The position numbers were made by a program, and so were the translations under genes. The notes below the pieces were generated by a model that saw nothing but the letters and a program-made list of their open reading frames with translations, was not told the origin of the DNA and searched no databases. Positions 51,894-60,028 of a DNA stretch of 60,028 nt are shown in pieces. This DNA is from an uncultured Gammaproteobacteria bacterium (lineage in GTDB: Bacteria; Pseudomonadota; Gammaproteobacteria; Pseudomonadales; Azotimanducaceae). The stretch is from the NCBI GenBank assembly GCA_913050035.1, contig CAJXAC010000005.1, positions 1 to 60,028 on the forward strand, in the 5' to 3' direction. The stretch's first letter is position 1, and each line of letters begins with the position of its first letter.

Positions 51894-53062
51894 CGATTGC
51901 TCTGGGCGTCTGCAAATATGTTGTTAATTATGTCTTTGTAGATGCGTGTCAGAGGTTGCAGGTCGTCGATGCGCACCGATTCGTTGATTTTGTGAATAGT
52001 GGCGTTGATGTGTCCCAGTTCAATTACCTCCACCGGACCCTCGGGGTGGTTAGCCCAGGGCGCAATAAAGCGTCCATCAGAAGTCCCACCTGAAGTGCTC
52101 ATCTCAGTTGTGAGGCCGGTCTCATCTTGTATTGCCTTGTCGACCGCCGCGCTGAGTTGTCCCGGTCGAGTAAGGAACGGTTCGCCGGAAAGTCGCCAAT
52201 CGATACTGAATTTTAGTCCCGAGGAGCGAAAAATTTCTTCAATCTTGGTTTGCAGTCCCTCTGCAGTCTGCTCGGTATTAAACCGAAAATTAAAGTCTGC
52301 ACTCAGGCTGCCAGGGATAACATTGCTGGCACCGGTGCCTGATTGGATATTTGAGATCTGCAAAGAAGTGGGTGGGTAAAAGTCGTTGCCCTGGTCCCAA
52401 GTTGTCCCAGCCAGAGTGGCAAGCACCGGCATAGCCCTATGTATTGGGTTGTCTGCATCATCCGGGTATGCCACATGGCCCTGGATGCCTTGCACAGTGA
52501 GGCTGGCATTCAGAGAGCCGCGTCTACCACAGCGGACCACGTCACCTAATTGTTTGTGCGAACTAGGCTCTCCGACGACGCAAAAGTTGGGGCGGATGCC
52601 TTCTGCGTTGAGTTCGCGAATGGCATGGGCGGTGCCGTGAATGGCGTCTCCCTCTTCATCGCTGGTAATGAGAAAGCTCAATGTCCCGGGCAGGTTGGGG
52701 TGCTGCTGAATATGCTCCTCTACGGCTATGAGCATGGATGCAAGGCTAGACTTCATATCCGCAGCCCCGCGGCCAACTAACAGACCGTTTTCAAGGGTCG
52801 GCTCAAAGGGCGGGCTTTGCCAGTCTTCTACGGGTCCAGAGGGTACGACATCAGTATGCCCAGCAAACATTAAGTGAGGACCGCGGTCGCCATAACTGGC
52901 CCATAAGTTGTGGACGCCATGAGCATTGAGCTGACGCACAGCAAACCCTAATTTGCGCAGGCGGTCGCCGATGATTTCTTGGCAGCCAGCATCCTCTGGG
53001 GTTACTGAAACCCGCCGAATGAGTTCGCAAGTGAGATCTAAAACGGAGTTATCGGAGTTCAT
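51890..53062 (-). CDS. dapE: Succinyl-diaminopimelate desuccinylase
   Basis: DapE (390 residues) is a di-zinc hydrolase releasing LL-diaminopimelate in the succinylase branch of lysine and peptidoglycan-precursor synthesis. M20 peptidase motifs are intact: MFAGHTDVVPSGP (first metal His-Asp), GRGAADMKSSLASM, SDEEGDA (catalytic and metal glutamates) and the dimerisation/lid region. The C-terminal GHINATIHKINE carries the last metal His. It follows dapD by eight bases and overlaps gspN. Together with dapD and dapC it forms a near-complete set for the succinylase steps. Confidence 0.96.
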   Translation of the reverse strand: MNSDNSVLDLTCELIRRVSVTPEDAGCQEIIGDRLRKLGFAVRQLNAHGVHNLWASYGDRGPHLMFAGHTDVVPSGPVEDWQSPPFEPTLENGLLVGRGAADMKSSLASMLIAVEEHIQQHPNLPGTLSFLITSDEEGDAIHGTAHAIRELNAEGIRPNFCVVGEPSSHKQLGDVVRCGRRGSLNASLTVQGIQGHVAYPDDADNPIHRAMPVLATLAGTTWDQGNDFYPPTSLQISNIQSGTGASNVIPGSLSADFNFRFNTEQTAEGLQTKIEEIFRSSGLKFSIDWRLSGEPFLTRPGQLSAAVDKAIQDETGLTTEMSTSGGTSDGRFIAPWANHPEGPVEVIELGHINATIHKINESVRIDDLQPLTRIYKDIINNIFADAQSNR

Positions 53063-53070
53063 TTGTTCTT

Positions 53071-54072
53071 TCAGTTGTGTTGATGCAGTTGATCATTAAG
53101 TTCGATGGCTTGACGGTTAGTGCGACAAATTATGTTGCCGTTCTGGCTGTCGCGAATGAATAACATATCTGATTTACCGGCCAGTTCTCGAGCTTTCACG
53201 GTGCCCATGACGTCACCGGACTCGTCGACCAAGGAGATCCCCATACCAGCGGTAATGTACAGACCCGCCTCAATAGTGCAGCGGTCACCGAGAGGAATCC
53301 CGGTACCTGCGTTGGCGCCGATTAGACAATTTTCACCAATGCTAATCGTGATATTGCCGCCCCCTGAGAGGGTGCCCATGGTACTGGCGCTACCACCTAG
53401 GTCAGTCCCTGATCCTAGGGTCACGCCCTGGGAAATTCTGCCTTCCACCATATTTGGTCCAAGTGCTCCGGCGTTAAAGTTGATAAAGCCTTCATGCATG
53501 ACTGTGGTGCCGTCGCCTAGGTATGCACCCAAGCGGATACGGCTAGCATCGGCGATACGAACCCCGGCAGGGACGACGTAATTCACCATTTTGGGGAATT
53601 TGTCCACAGCAAATACTTCCAGTTGCGTGTTCTCTAGATGTGCCTGAGAGATTGCCTCAGGCAAATCTTCCACCGCGATAGGGCCAGCTGACGTCCAGGC
53701 AATATTTGGCAGATGCGCGAATATGCCGTCCAGATTCAGACTGTTTGGCAGACTTAAACGATGGGACAGTAAGTGTAGTTTCAGATACGCCTCGGCAGTG
53801 CTCGCGATCGCGGTGTCGGTATCAAGCCGAACGGCGACCAGGTGTTGGGCCGCGTCGACTAATTTTTCGGAAACCAAACTACCGCCATAAGCCTGATCTA
53901 ATTTCTGTGCTTGATCGGCATCGATCTCGCTTGCGCCCGTGGGTAGTTCGGCAACCGCCTGTGCAAGCACACCCCCAGGCTTGAGTAGCGGCTGGGGAAA
54001 AAAGCAGTCCAACATGGTGCCGCTGGCACTGTATCGGGCTATGCCAAGGCCGAAAGCAAAAATATCTGTCAT
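53071..54072 (-). CDS. dapD: 2,3,4,5-tetrahydropyridine-2,6-dicarboxylate N-succinyltransferase (Pseudomonas-type DapD)
   Basis: DapD (333 residues) transfers succinyl from succinyl-CoA to tetrahydrodipicolinate. It belongs to the longer DapD class of Pseudomonas and actinobacteria, not the 274-residue enterobacterial form. After an N-terminal helical domain, the left-handed beta-helix contains EGFINFNAGALG, MVEGRISQGVTLG, GSASTMGTLSGGG and GENCLIGANAGTGIPLGD. A strong AAGGA site precedes the ATG. A 108-base gap separates it from dapC and contains a seven-base-pair inverted repeat at 54142-54164. Confidence 0.96.
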   Translation of the reverse strand: MTDIFAFGLGIARYSASGTMLDCFFPQPLLKPGGVLAQAVAELPTGASEIDADQAQKLDQAYGGSLVSEKLVDAAQHLVAVRLDTDTAIASTAEAYLKLHLLSHRLSLPNSLNLDGIFAHLPNIAWTSAGPIAVEDLPEAISQAHLENTQLEVFAVDKFPKMVNYVVPAGVRIADASRIRLGAYLGDGTTVMHEGFINFNAGALGPNMVEGRISQGVTLGSGTDLGGSASTMGTLSGGGNITISIGENCLIGANAGTGIPLGDRCTIEAGLYITAGMGISLVDESGDVMGTVKARELAGKSDMLFIRDSQNGNIICRTNRQAIELNDQLHQHN

Positions 54073-54141
54073 GATTCCTTCACGTTAAATAGTTGTTAGA
54101 GTTGTGCCTGGGGCGCAACAAGTTCGACGGAGAATAATACT

Positions 54142-54164
54142 ACAGCTACGGAACATTTAGCTGT
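54142..54164. repeat. 7-bp inverted repeat between dapC and dapD
   Basis: ACAGCTA (54142-54148) and TAGCTGT (54158-54164) are perfect inverted repeats with a nine-base loop, in the gap after the dapC stop and before dapD (both minus strand). On the minus strand no T-run follows directly, so it could be an operator or mRNA hairpin rather than a terminator. Confidence 0.3.
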
Positions 54165-54180
54165 TGCGTCAGTGCGGTCT

Positions 54181-55395
54181 TTAATCGTTACGCACATCAT
54201 TGGCAAATTCAGCCAGTCGTTGGGCAGCCTCCACGCAGTCTGCTAATGGCGCCACCCAAGCCACGCGTACGTGGTTGGCTCCGGGGTTACCCAAACTGGC
54301 TTGATTGCGGCCTAAGAATGATCCAGGCATCACTGTGATGTGCTGTTGTGCGAACAAAGACTGGCAAAAGCTCAGATCATCTATTGGAGTTGGCAGCCAA
54401 TGATAAAAACCCCCATCCGGCTGCTGCAGGTCGTAATGGGGCTGCAAAATATTGCTCACCGCCTCGAACTTCTCTTGGTAACGCGCACGATTCTCCTGGA
54501 CGTGGGTTTCATCCTGCCATGCCAGAGTGCTGGCATGCTGCTGGTGTGTGCCCATTGCGCAGCCATGGTAGGTCCGGTAATGCAGGAATTTCTCGATGAT
54601 ATCGGCGTCGCCGGCGACAAAGCCGCTGCGCAACCCCGGCAGGTTAGAGCGCTTGGATAAGCTATGGAATACCACGCATCGAGCAAAGTCCGGGTTGCCC
54701 ATCGCGTCGCTTGCGGCCAACAGACTGCTGGGCCGTGTCTGTTCGGTAAAGTAAATCTCTGAATAACACTCGTCTGCAGCAATGATGAAGTCGTGGCGAT
54801 GGGCGAGTTCGATCAAGCGTTGCATCTGCGCGTCGCTGATTAAATGTCCGGTTGGGTTGCCCGGGGAGCAAATGTATAGCAACTCCATGGCATCCCAAGT
54901 TGCTGCAGCGACGTTGTCGAAATCGGCCTGGTAATCGCTCGTGGCAGTATTGGCAAGAAAAAATGGCGTTGCGCCCGCCAGCAATACTGCACCCTCATAG
55001 ATTTGGTAGAACGGATTAGGCATGCCGACAAGACTTGAGCCCTGTCCGCTGAGCACGGCCTGGGCAAATGCAAACAGCGCTTCCCGGGTGCCGTTTACAG
55101 GCAGAATATGGTGGTCGGCTGAAGTGCTCACCGCGAAGCGCTTATGCAACCAGTCAGTGATGGCTTGGCGTAAGGCCTCGCTGCCGCGAGTTGCAGGATA
55201 GGTGGCAAGATGTTGGGCCATGGCGCCGCTATCGCACAGAGCATCGATGACAAACTGCGGGGGCGGATGTTTGGGTTCGCCGATGGACAAAGGGATTGGT
55301 GCAAGATCGCCTTGATAGTGGCTATTTGCCAGTGCCGCTCGGAGTTTCTCGAACGGGTAGGACTGTAGTAGGTCGAGTTTTGGGTTGGTCGCCAA
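54181..55395 (-). CDS. dapC: Succinyldiaminopimelate transaminase
   Basis: DapC (404 residues) is a fold-type I PLP aminotransferase making N-succinyl-LL-diaminopimelate. The cofactor lysine lies in FHSLSKRSNLPGLRSGFVAGD, with NGTREALFAFAQAVL and CSPGNPTG as the other aminotransferase class I/II signatures. The specific assignment rests on placement between glnD and dapD-dapE, the Pseudomonas order, plus family resemblance. The start is a TTG at 55395. It lies five bases after glnD in a map-glnD-dapC run. It could have overlapping activity with ArgD-type enzymes. Confidence 0.92.
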   Translation of the reverse strand: MATNPKLDLLQSYPFEKLRAALANSHYQGDLAPIPLSIGEPKHPPPQFVIDALCDSGAMAQHLATYPATRGSEALRQAITDWLHKRFAVSTSADHHILPVNGTREALFAFAQAVLSGQGSSLVGMPNPFYQIYEGAVLLAGATPFFLANTATSDYQADFDNVAAATWDAMELLYICSPGNPTGHLISDAQMQRLIELAHRHDFIIAADECYSEIYFTEQTRPSSLLAASDAMGNPDFARCVVFHSLSKRSNLPGLRSGFVAGDADIIEKFLHYRTYHGCAMGTHQQHASTLAWQDETHVQENRARYQEKFEAVSNILQPHYDLQQPDGGFYHWLPTPIDDLSFCQSLFAQQHITVMPGSFLGRNQASLGNPGANHVRVAWVAPLADCVEAAQRLAEFANDVRND

Positions 55396-55400
55396 GGCGC

Positions 55401-58022
55401 TTATGCTCCGATCGTTTTGCCTAGCTCGCTATCGAGTCTTTGTCTTAATGTATGCTGCAAGGTGTAAATTTCCTCAGTGTCGTAGAGGCCTTCGCCGTGC
55501 TCGTTTTGCACGATAAAAATGTCCTCTACCCGTTCTCCAAGGGTAGTAATTCGTGCCGAGCGCAGGGTTAGTTTCATTTCCACAAACAACACCCCAAGAT
55601 GTGCTAGCAGTCCTGGGCGGTCTGCAGCGAGAATGCTGATGGTGGTCAAATTGTCTTCGGTAGTAACCTCGACCTCAGTTGGCCAAGGAAGTTCCCTAAG
55701 CTGGCGCGATACTCTGCGCTCTTCGCCAGCAGTATCTAGAGTTTCGTCGCTGAGGCTCTTGCGCAGAGAACCACGGATACGCTGTCGGAGACTGTCGTGC
55801 TCGGCAATTGCTTCGCCTGCGTGGTTAAGCACGGTCAGGGTGTTAAAGCATTGGCCCGACGCACTGGTATGAATACTGGCATCAACAATTGACAGATTCA
55901 GCTTGCTCAGGCTGGTGACGATCGCAGCGAATACCCCGGGCCGGTCCGCTAGCATTAGATAAATCAGGGTGGCACCTTCGCTCGCGGACTGGGTTGGTGT
56001 GTCCTCAAGATGCACAAAGACCTCATCTGCTCGGTTGTGGTTGAGTAACTGTGTGGTCAGTTGCGCAATTTGCGCCGGTGGATGGCGCAAGAATAAATCT
56101 TCGCCCAGATCCTGCCATAGCGCATTGATTTTTTGCGGCGGGGTATCAGTGTCTTCCTGTAAGCGTTCCAGAGCGCTTTCTTGGCAGGCTTTAATCGCAG
56201 CGGCGCGATCGGGTAATGACGCCAGGCCGTTCTTCAAAGCTTTGCGTGTTTCGTTAAATAGATGGCGCAACAAGCTTGCACGCCAGTTGTTCCAAAGAGT
56301 CGGATTGGTCGCGTTTATGTCCGCCACGGTTAATGCATAAAGATAATTCAGGCGCATTTCAGAGCGCACTTCGCGGGCAAAGTCCTGGACTACTTCAGGG
56401 TCATAAATGTCTTGATGCTGGGAGACGCTGGACATGAACAAATGCCGCTCTACCAGCCAGCATACGGTGTCGGTATCCGCAGAATTCAGTTGATGACGTT
56501 GGCAGAACAGTCGCGCATCGATTGCTCCCAGCTCAGAGTGGTCGCCGCCGCGCCCCTTGCCAATGTCGTGATATAGCCCGGCGATGTACAGTAACTCTGG
56601 TTTGGGTATTGCTTGCACACATTGGTGGGCTACCGGCGTATGCAGCATAGCTTCCGGGTAGCGAAACCGGCGCATGTTGCCAATCACCATCATAGTGTGA
56701 GCATCCACGGTATAGATATGAAAAAGGTCGTGTTGCATTTGCCCAACAATTTGCCCGAACTCTGGGATGTAGCGTGCCAGCACACCGTAACGACGCATCC
56801 GCGTAAGCTGGGTGACGATGTTAAATGGCGCCTTTAACAAACGCATAAACAGTTGGGTATGCCCGGGATTGTTGCGAAAACTATCGTCGATTAGATGCAA
56901 AGACTCACGGATCAGGCGGATGGTAGCAGCGCTAACCCCTTCAACATCCTCCCGGTTCGCGATGATGACAAACATTTCCAATAACGCCGCTGGGTTATTG
57001 CGAAATACGTCATCGCCTTGGGTCTCAATGTGCTTATTGCGCAGCACAAAGTCGTTATTGATCGTTTCTAGTTTGTCGCGTCTTGGTTTGTCTGAGCGCT
57101 CGCGGAAAAATTGGATGATGATGTCATTGACTTCGGTCAGCGCAAGCACGTGGCGGTAATAGTGGTGCATAAAGCGCTCTACGCCTGACTTCGCGTCTGT
57201 ATCCACGAATCCCAGCCGTTGCGCTAACTCGCGCTGGTGTACGAACCGTAAATGGTCTTCCTTGCGCCCCGCGAGCAGGTGCAGGCCATAACGTACCCAG
57301 CATAAAAAACGCCGGCCATCCTCAAGCCAGCGGCGTTCAAGGTCGCTCAATACCCCAAGTGTAACTAACTCTTCTGTATCTGTGATCGCGAATTGCCGCA
57401 GACAGATCCACCGTGCCGTATGAATATCGCGCAGGCCGCCGGGGGATGTTTTTATATTGGGTTCGAGGTTGTAGTCAGTGTCCAAGTAATTGTCGTGGCG
57501 CTGTATTTGTTCCTCATACTTGGCGCGAAAAAATTCATCCGCAGAGCCAACACGGTCAGGTTTTAAATTTTCATTGAGTTTGCCAACCAAGGCCATATCA
57601 CCCGCCATTACCCGACGTTCGAGCAAAGCGGTTGCTACCGTGATGTCAGCGCGGGCCTGTTGCAGACAGCCTTTGATGTCGCGGACACTGTGGCCAACCT
57701 CGAGGTTTAAGTCGAAGACATCGCGCAGAAAATTCTCGATGGGTGTGCGCAGTTTTTCGGGTCGTTTGGCTAATACCAGCAGATCGATATCGGAACCGGG
57801 ATGTAATTCTCGACGGCCATAGCCGCCCACAGCGAAGAGTGCTACATCATTTTGTTCGCCAAGATGTTGTTGCCAAGCGTCAAGGACCAATTCATCCACC
57901 AGGCTTGTCAGATCGTCCATGAGTTCTTCGACAGGATGGTTTTGCCAGTAACGCTCAGCCAGGGCTGTGGTGACCTCGGCAAGTCGTTGCCGACGCGCTG
58001 CGGTGGCGGAAGCTATATTCAT
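55401..58022 (-). CDS. glnD: Bifunctional uridylyltransferase/uridylyl-removing enzyme GlnD
   Basis: GlnD (873 residues) senses glutamine and modifies or demodifies PII proteins, setting nitrogen control. The nucleotidyltransferase domain has GGYGRRELHPGSDIDLLVL (residues ~67-85). The central HD domain (uridylyl removal) has HTMMVIGNMRRF and LYHDIGKGRGGDHSELG. Two C-terminal ACT domains bind glutamine (LADRPGVFAAIVTSLSKLNL near 690 and AADRPGLLAHLGVLFVEMKL near 810). All domains are intact. It lies six bases after map, giving the map-glnD-dapC order of Pseudomonas. Confidence 0.97.
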   Translation of the reverse strand: MNIASATAARRQRLAEVTTALAERYWQNHPVEELMDDLTSLVDELVLDAWQQHLGEQNDVALFAVGGYGRRELHPGSDIDLLVLAKRPEKLRTPIENFLRDVFDLNLEVGHSVRDIKGCLQQARADITVATALLERRVMAGDMALVGKLNENLKPDRVGSADEFFRAKYEEQIQRHDNYLDTDYNLEPNIKTSPGGLRDIHTARWICLRQFAITDTEELVTLGVLSDLERRWLEDGRRFLCWVRYGLHLLAGRKEDHLRFVHQRELAQRLGFVDTDAKSGVERFMHHYYRHVLALTEVNDIIIQFFRERSDKPRRDKLETINNDFVLRNKHIETQGDDVFRNNPAALLEMFVIIANREDVEGVSAATIRLIRESLHLIDDSFRNNPGHTQLFMRLLKAPFNIVTQLTRMRRYGVLARYIPEFGQIVGQMQHDLFHIYTVDAHTMMVIGNMRRFRYPEAMLHTPVAHQCVQAIPKPELLYIAGLYHDIGKGRGGDHSELGAIDARLFCQRHQLNSADTDTVCWLVERHLFMSSVSQHQDIYDPEVVQDFAREVRSEMRLNYLYALTVADINATNPTLWNNWRASLLRHLFNETRKALKNGLASLPDRAAAIKACQESALERLQEDTDTPPQKINALWQDLGEDLFLRHPPAQIAQLTTQLLNHNRADEVFVHLEDTPTQSASEGATLIYLMLADRPGVFAAIVTSLSKLNLSIVDASIHTSASGQCFNTLTVLNHAGEAIAEHDSLRQRIRGSLRKSLSDETLDTAGEERRVSRQLRELPWPTEVEVTTEDNLTTISILAADRPGLLAHLGVLFVEMKLTLRSARITTLGERVEDIFIVQNEHGEGLYDTEEIYTLQHTLRQRLDSELGKTIGA

Positions 58023-58028
58023 TCAGCG

Positions 58029-58829
58029 CTACAGCCGCTCTTCGTCGCGTAGGGTGAATATCTCGCTGCCCTCAGCCGTGACCATAAGGGTATGTTCCCA
58101 CTGTGCGGAAAGCTTGTGATCTTTAGTCACAGCAGTCCACTGATCGGGCAATATCTTTATATGGCGCTTGCCCGCATTGATCATCGGCTCGATTGTGAAA
58201 CACATTCCTTCTTCTAAAACCTGCCCAGTCCCGGGCCGCCCGTAGTGCAATATTTGCGGATCATCGTGAAAAACCTTGGCGATACCGTGGCCGCAAAACT
58301 CTCGTACCACACTGAATCTTTGGGCCTCGGCGTAACTTTGAATGGCGTGCCCAATGTCGCCCAGGCGCGCGCCCGGTCGCACCACGTCGATGCCCCGATA
58401 GAGGCAGTCCTGGGTGACCTTAGCCAAGCGTTTTGCCATTACGCTTGCTTCGCCGGCGAAAAACATTTTGCTGGTATCACCGTGATAGCCGTCATCGATT
58501 ACCGTGATGTCGATGTTAAGGACGTCACCATTTTTTAGCTTTTTGCTCGGTGACGGAATGCCATGGCAGACCACGTGGTTGACCGATGTGCAAATGGATT
58601 TTGGAAACGGCGCCTGGCCCCCACCCCCACCATAGTTCAGGGGCGCGGGAATGCACTGTAGCTCATCGACGATGTACTCGTGGCAGAGCTGGTTTAAGTA
58701 ATCGGTTGTAACGCCGGGTTGTACATATGGACCAATCATGTCGAGTACTGCCGCCGCTTTTTTCCCAGCACTGCGCATGCCTGCCAGATCGGTCGCATTG
58801 TCGATCCGTGCCACCATATTAAAACTCAT
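58029..58829 (-). CDS. map: Methionine aminopeptidase, type I
   Basis: Map (266 residues) removes N-terminal methionine from nascent proteins. Metal ligands and catalytic residues are visible in VNHVVCHGIPS, DVLNIDITVIDDGYHGDTSKMF (two Asp ligands), VVREFCGHGIAKVFHDDP and FTIEPMINAGK (His and Glu ligands). I placed the start at ATG 58829 (MSFNMVARIDN); an in-frame ATG at 58817 is equally plausible, and the frame is open further upstream without similarity. It heads the minus-strand map-glnD-dapC run, divergent from rpsB, as in many gammaproteobacteria. Confidence 0.96.
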   Translation of the reverse strand: MSFNMVARIDNATDLAGMRSAGKKAAAVLDMIGPYVQPGVTTDYLNQLCHEYIVDELQCIPAPLNYGGGGGQAPFPKSICTSVNHVVCHGIPSPSKKLKNGDVLNIDITVIDDGYHGDTSKMFFAGEASVMAKRLAKVTQDCLYRGIDVVRPGARLGDIGHAIQSYAEAQRFSVVREFCGHGIAKVFHDDPQILHYGRPGTGQVLEEGMCFTIEPMINAGKRHIKILPDQWTAVTKDHKLSAQWEHTLMVTAEGSEIFTLRDEERL

Positions 58830-59147
58830 TTCTATAGCTGAGCGGTTATGGTATAAAGCGCGCCGTTCAGAGTCCATGACATTGGCCGTTTAGGTGTCAA
58901 TTGCGTGGTCATAGAACACAAAGTAGATGGAAAATCAGCGCCAGGGTTATGAGCCCCAAGGATCTGCACAGCACATTGCTGCGCACAAAGGGGGCAAAAG
59001 CAACCTAACGCTGCGGTAAAACGAGCGCTCGCAAAGCGAGGGCAAATCATGTTGCCGATTTCGTCACAGACTCACGGGTGCTTGGGGCTTCGGTCGCGGG
59101 TTTGAGTCTGGGAAATCGTGCAATAAATCAACCCGGAGAGAAAAGTT
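58830..59147 (+). promoter_or_regulatory. map-rpsB divergent intergenic region with rpsB leader
   Basis: This 318-base gap separates divergent map and rpsB. The part next to rpsB (59052-59123) is a strong stem-loop. A smaller hairpin, CTCGC-AAA-GCGAG, lies just before it at about 59028-59040. A CCGGAGAG ribosome-binding site precedes the rpsB ATG. The middle (~58870-59020) must hold promoters for both directions, but I could not fix convincing -35/-10 pairs. I see no tRNA or small ORF with support. Confidence 0.5.
59052..59123 (+). promoter_or_regulatory. Structured 5' leader of rpsB mRNA (probable S2 autoregulatory element)
   Basis: A long stem can be drawn: TTGC-CGATTTC (59052-59062) pairs with GAAATCG-T-GCAA (59112-59123), with one bulged base. 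After an internal loop, CAGACTCA (59067-59074) pairs perfectly with TGAGTCTG (59103-59110), closing a 28-base G/T-rich apical region. Nineteen base pairs in two helices just upstream of rpsB are very unlikely by chance. rpsB mRNA leaders in gammaproteobacteria are known to mediate feedback by S2, which is the likely role here; I infer this from position and structure. Confidence 0.65.
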
Positions 59148-60023
59148 ATGAGTGTAAGCATGCGCGATATGCTTGCGGCTGGTGTGCATTTCGGCCATCA
59201 GACGCGGTTCTGGAATCCCAAGATGGCACCGTTCATTTTTGGTGCTCGCAACAAGATTCACATCGTTAATCTTGAAAAAACCCTACCCGCTTTCAATGAT
59301 GCGCTCGTCGAAATGCGCAACATGGCGTCACGTGGGCAAAAAATCCTGTTCGTTGGCACCAAGCGCGCCGCCGCGAAAGTCATTCAAGAGCAGGCAAGCC
59401 GAGTGGGTATGCCATTTGTCGACCAACGTTGGTTGGGTGGCATGTTGACCAACTACAAAACCATACGCCAATCCATTCGCCGACTGCAGGACCTAGAGAC
59501 CCAATCCTCTGATGGAACCTTTGATCTGCTATCGAAAAAAGAAGCACTGCAGCGCACTCGCATGATGAACAAGCTGCATAGCAGCCTTGGTGGTATCAAA
59601 GATATGGGTGGTTTGCCAGACGCACTATTTGTTGTCGACGTTCAACACGAGCGTATCGCTGTGGCTGAAGCCAACAAATTAGGTATACCGGTATTCGGAA
59701 TTGTTGATACCAATAGTGATCCGGCAGGGGTTGACTATGTTATCCCAGGTAATGACGACGCCATTCGAGCAATCCGTTTGTACGTATCAGCGGTGGCAGA
59801 CAGCGTTGCAGAGGGTAAGGCCAACGCTCAACCGACGGTTAGTGCAGATGAATTTGTAGAGGTTGACGAAAGCGAAGTGGCGCCTCCGGTGGCTGAAATA
59901 TCCGAGGCTGTTGCTGCCAGTGTTAATCAGACCTTCGCCGCAGAAGACGAGGAAAAAGCCGCGCAGGAAGCCGCAGAGCAGGCTGCCGCCGCCGCAGATG
60001 CAGCAGACGCAGACAAGGAGTAA
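59148..60023 (+). CDS. rpsB: 30S ribosomal protein S2 with long acidic/alanine-rich C-terminal tail
   Basis: S2 (291 residues) binds the 30S subunit late in assembly, near the platform and S1. The family core is intact: [49 protein letters not shown] and [28 protein letters not shown]. The core ends around residue 225; the last ~55-65 residues are rich in Glu, Asp and Ala, making this protein ~50 residues longer than E. coli S2 (241). The start has GGAGAG upstream. tsf would be expected just beyond the window end. Confidence 0.97.
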   Translation: MSVSMRDMLAAGVHFGHQTRFWNPKMAPFIFGARNKIHIVNLEKTLPAFNDALVEMRNMASRGQKILFVGTKRAAAKVIQEQASRVGMPFVDQRWLGGMLTNYKTIRQSIRRLQDLETQSSDGTFDLLSKKEALQRTRMMNKLHSSLGGIKDMGGLPDALFVVDVQHERIAVAEANKLGIPVFGIVDTNSDPAGVDYVIPGNDDAIRAIRLYVSAVADSVAEGKANAQPTVSADEFVEVDESEVAPPVAEISEAVAASVNQTFAAEDEEKAAQEAAEQAAAAADAADADKE

Positions 60024-60028
60024 GACAT

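Noticed and set aside
1-60028. CRISPR array, insertion sequence, prophage, toxin-antitoxin or defence island
   Set aside because: No regularly spaced repeats, transposases, phage genes or defence-type domains were seen; gene content is core from end to end.

Overview
The window reads as about 60 kb of chromosome from a free-living gammaproteobacterium, and I see no mobile elements in it. Gene content and order point to the Pseudomonadales/Cellvibrionales side of the class. The supporting blocks are rpsB-map-glnD-dapC-dapD-dapE, nadB...mucC-mucD-lepA-lepB-rnc-era-recO, rlmD-relA, ypjD-corB-ffh...rpsP-rimM-trmD-rplS and xerD-dsbC-hom-recJ-prfB-lysS. A Pseudomonas-type DapD and type II secretion genes fit the same picture. 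I cannot name a genus. Coding density is very high, most gaps are under 100 bases, and many genes use GTG or TTG starts. I found no tRNA, rRNA, CRISPR array, insertion sequence, prophage or integron.

Layout, left to right. 1-1261: end of zwf and pgl (oxidative pentose phosphate pathway). 1528-8378: tadA, purL, a zinc-ribbon NUDIX hydrolase (minus strand), a gamma-carbonic-anhydrase-like protein and purT. 8385-10437: leuA behind a promoter and a leucine-codon-rich leader that may be an attenuator. 10470-12583 (minus): a CorB/CorC-like transporter and YpjD. 12.7-19.1 kb: an FMN glutamate-synthase-like membrane protein, ffh, an anchored aspartic protease, a DUF1330 protein and rpsP-rimM-trmD-rplS. 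19.1-27.2 kb: xerD, dsbC, hom, recJ, prfB (with an intact programmed +1 frameshift), lysS and ung. 27.3-29.8 kb: a 3-hydroxyisobutyryl-CoA-hydrolase-like gene, ygfZ (minus), sdhE and a YgfX-like ORF. 29.8-38.9 kb: nadB (minus), an RseC/MucC-like protein, a Do-type protease (MucD), a small membrane protein, lepA, lepB, rnc, era and recO. 38.9-45.7 kb: rlmD, relA, adk, moeA (minus), tsaB and rsmJ. 45.7-58.8 kb, all minus: plsB, gspD, gspC, gspN, dapE, dapD, dapC, glnD and map. 59.05-60.0 kb: a structured leader followed by rpsB.

Most of this is core metabolism and information processing. It covers purine, leucine, threonine/methionine, lysine/peptidoglycan and NAD synthesis, translation and tRNA/rRNA modification, membrane-protein targeting and processing, envelope proteolysis, nitrogen sensing and the stringent response.

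I did not find a clearly new multi-gene system. The observations most worth checking are changes to well-known systems: a RelA without the zinc-finger domain, an RNase III with Asn at a metal-ligand Asp position, an RseC-MucD locus with no rpoE-rseA-rseB, the candidate leuA attenuator, the strong rpsB leader structure, an isolated gspN-gspC-gspD set, and a possible ATT start in the glutamate-synthase-like gene. Everything rests on reading the sequence and on remembered family knowledge; no searches were run.
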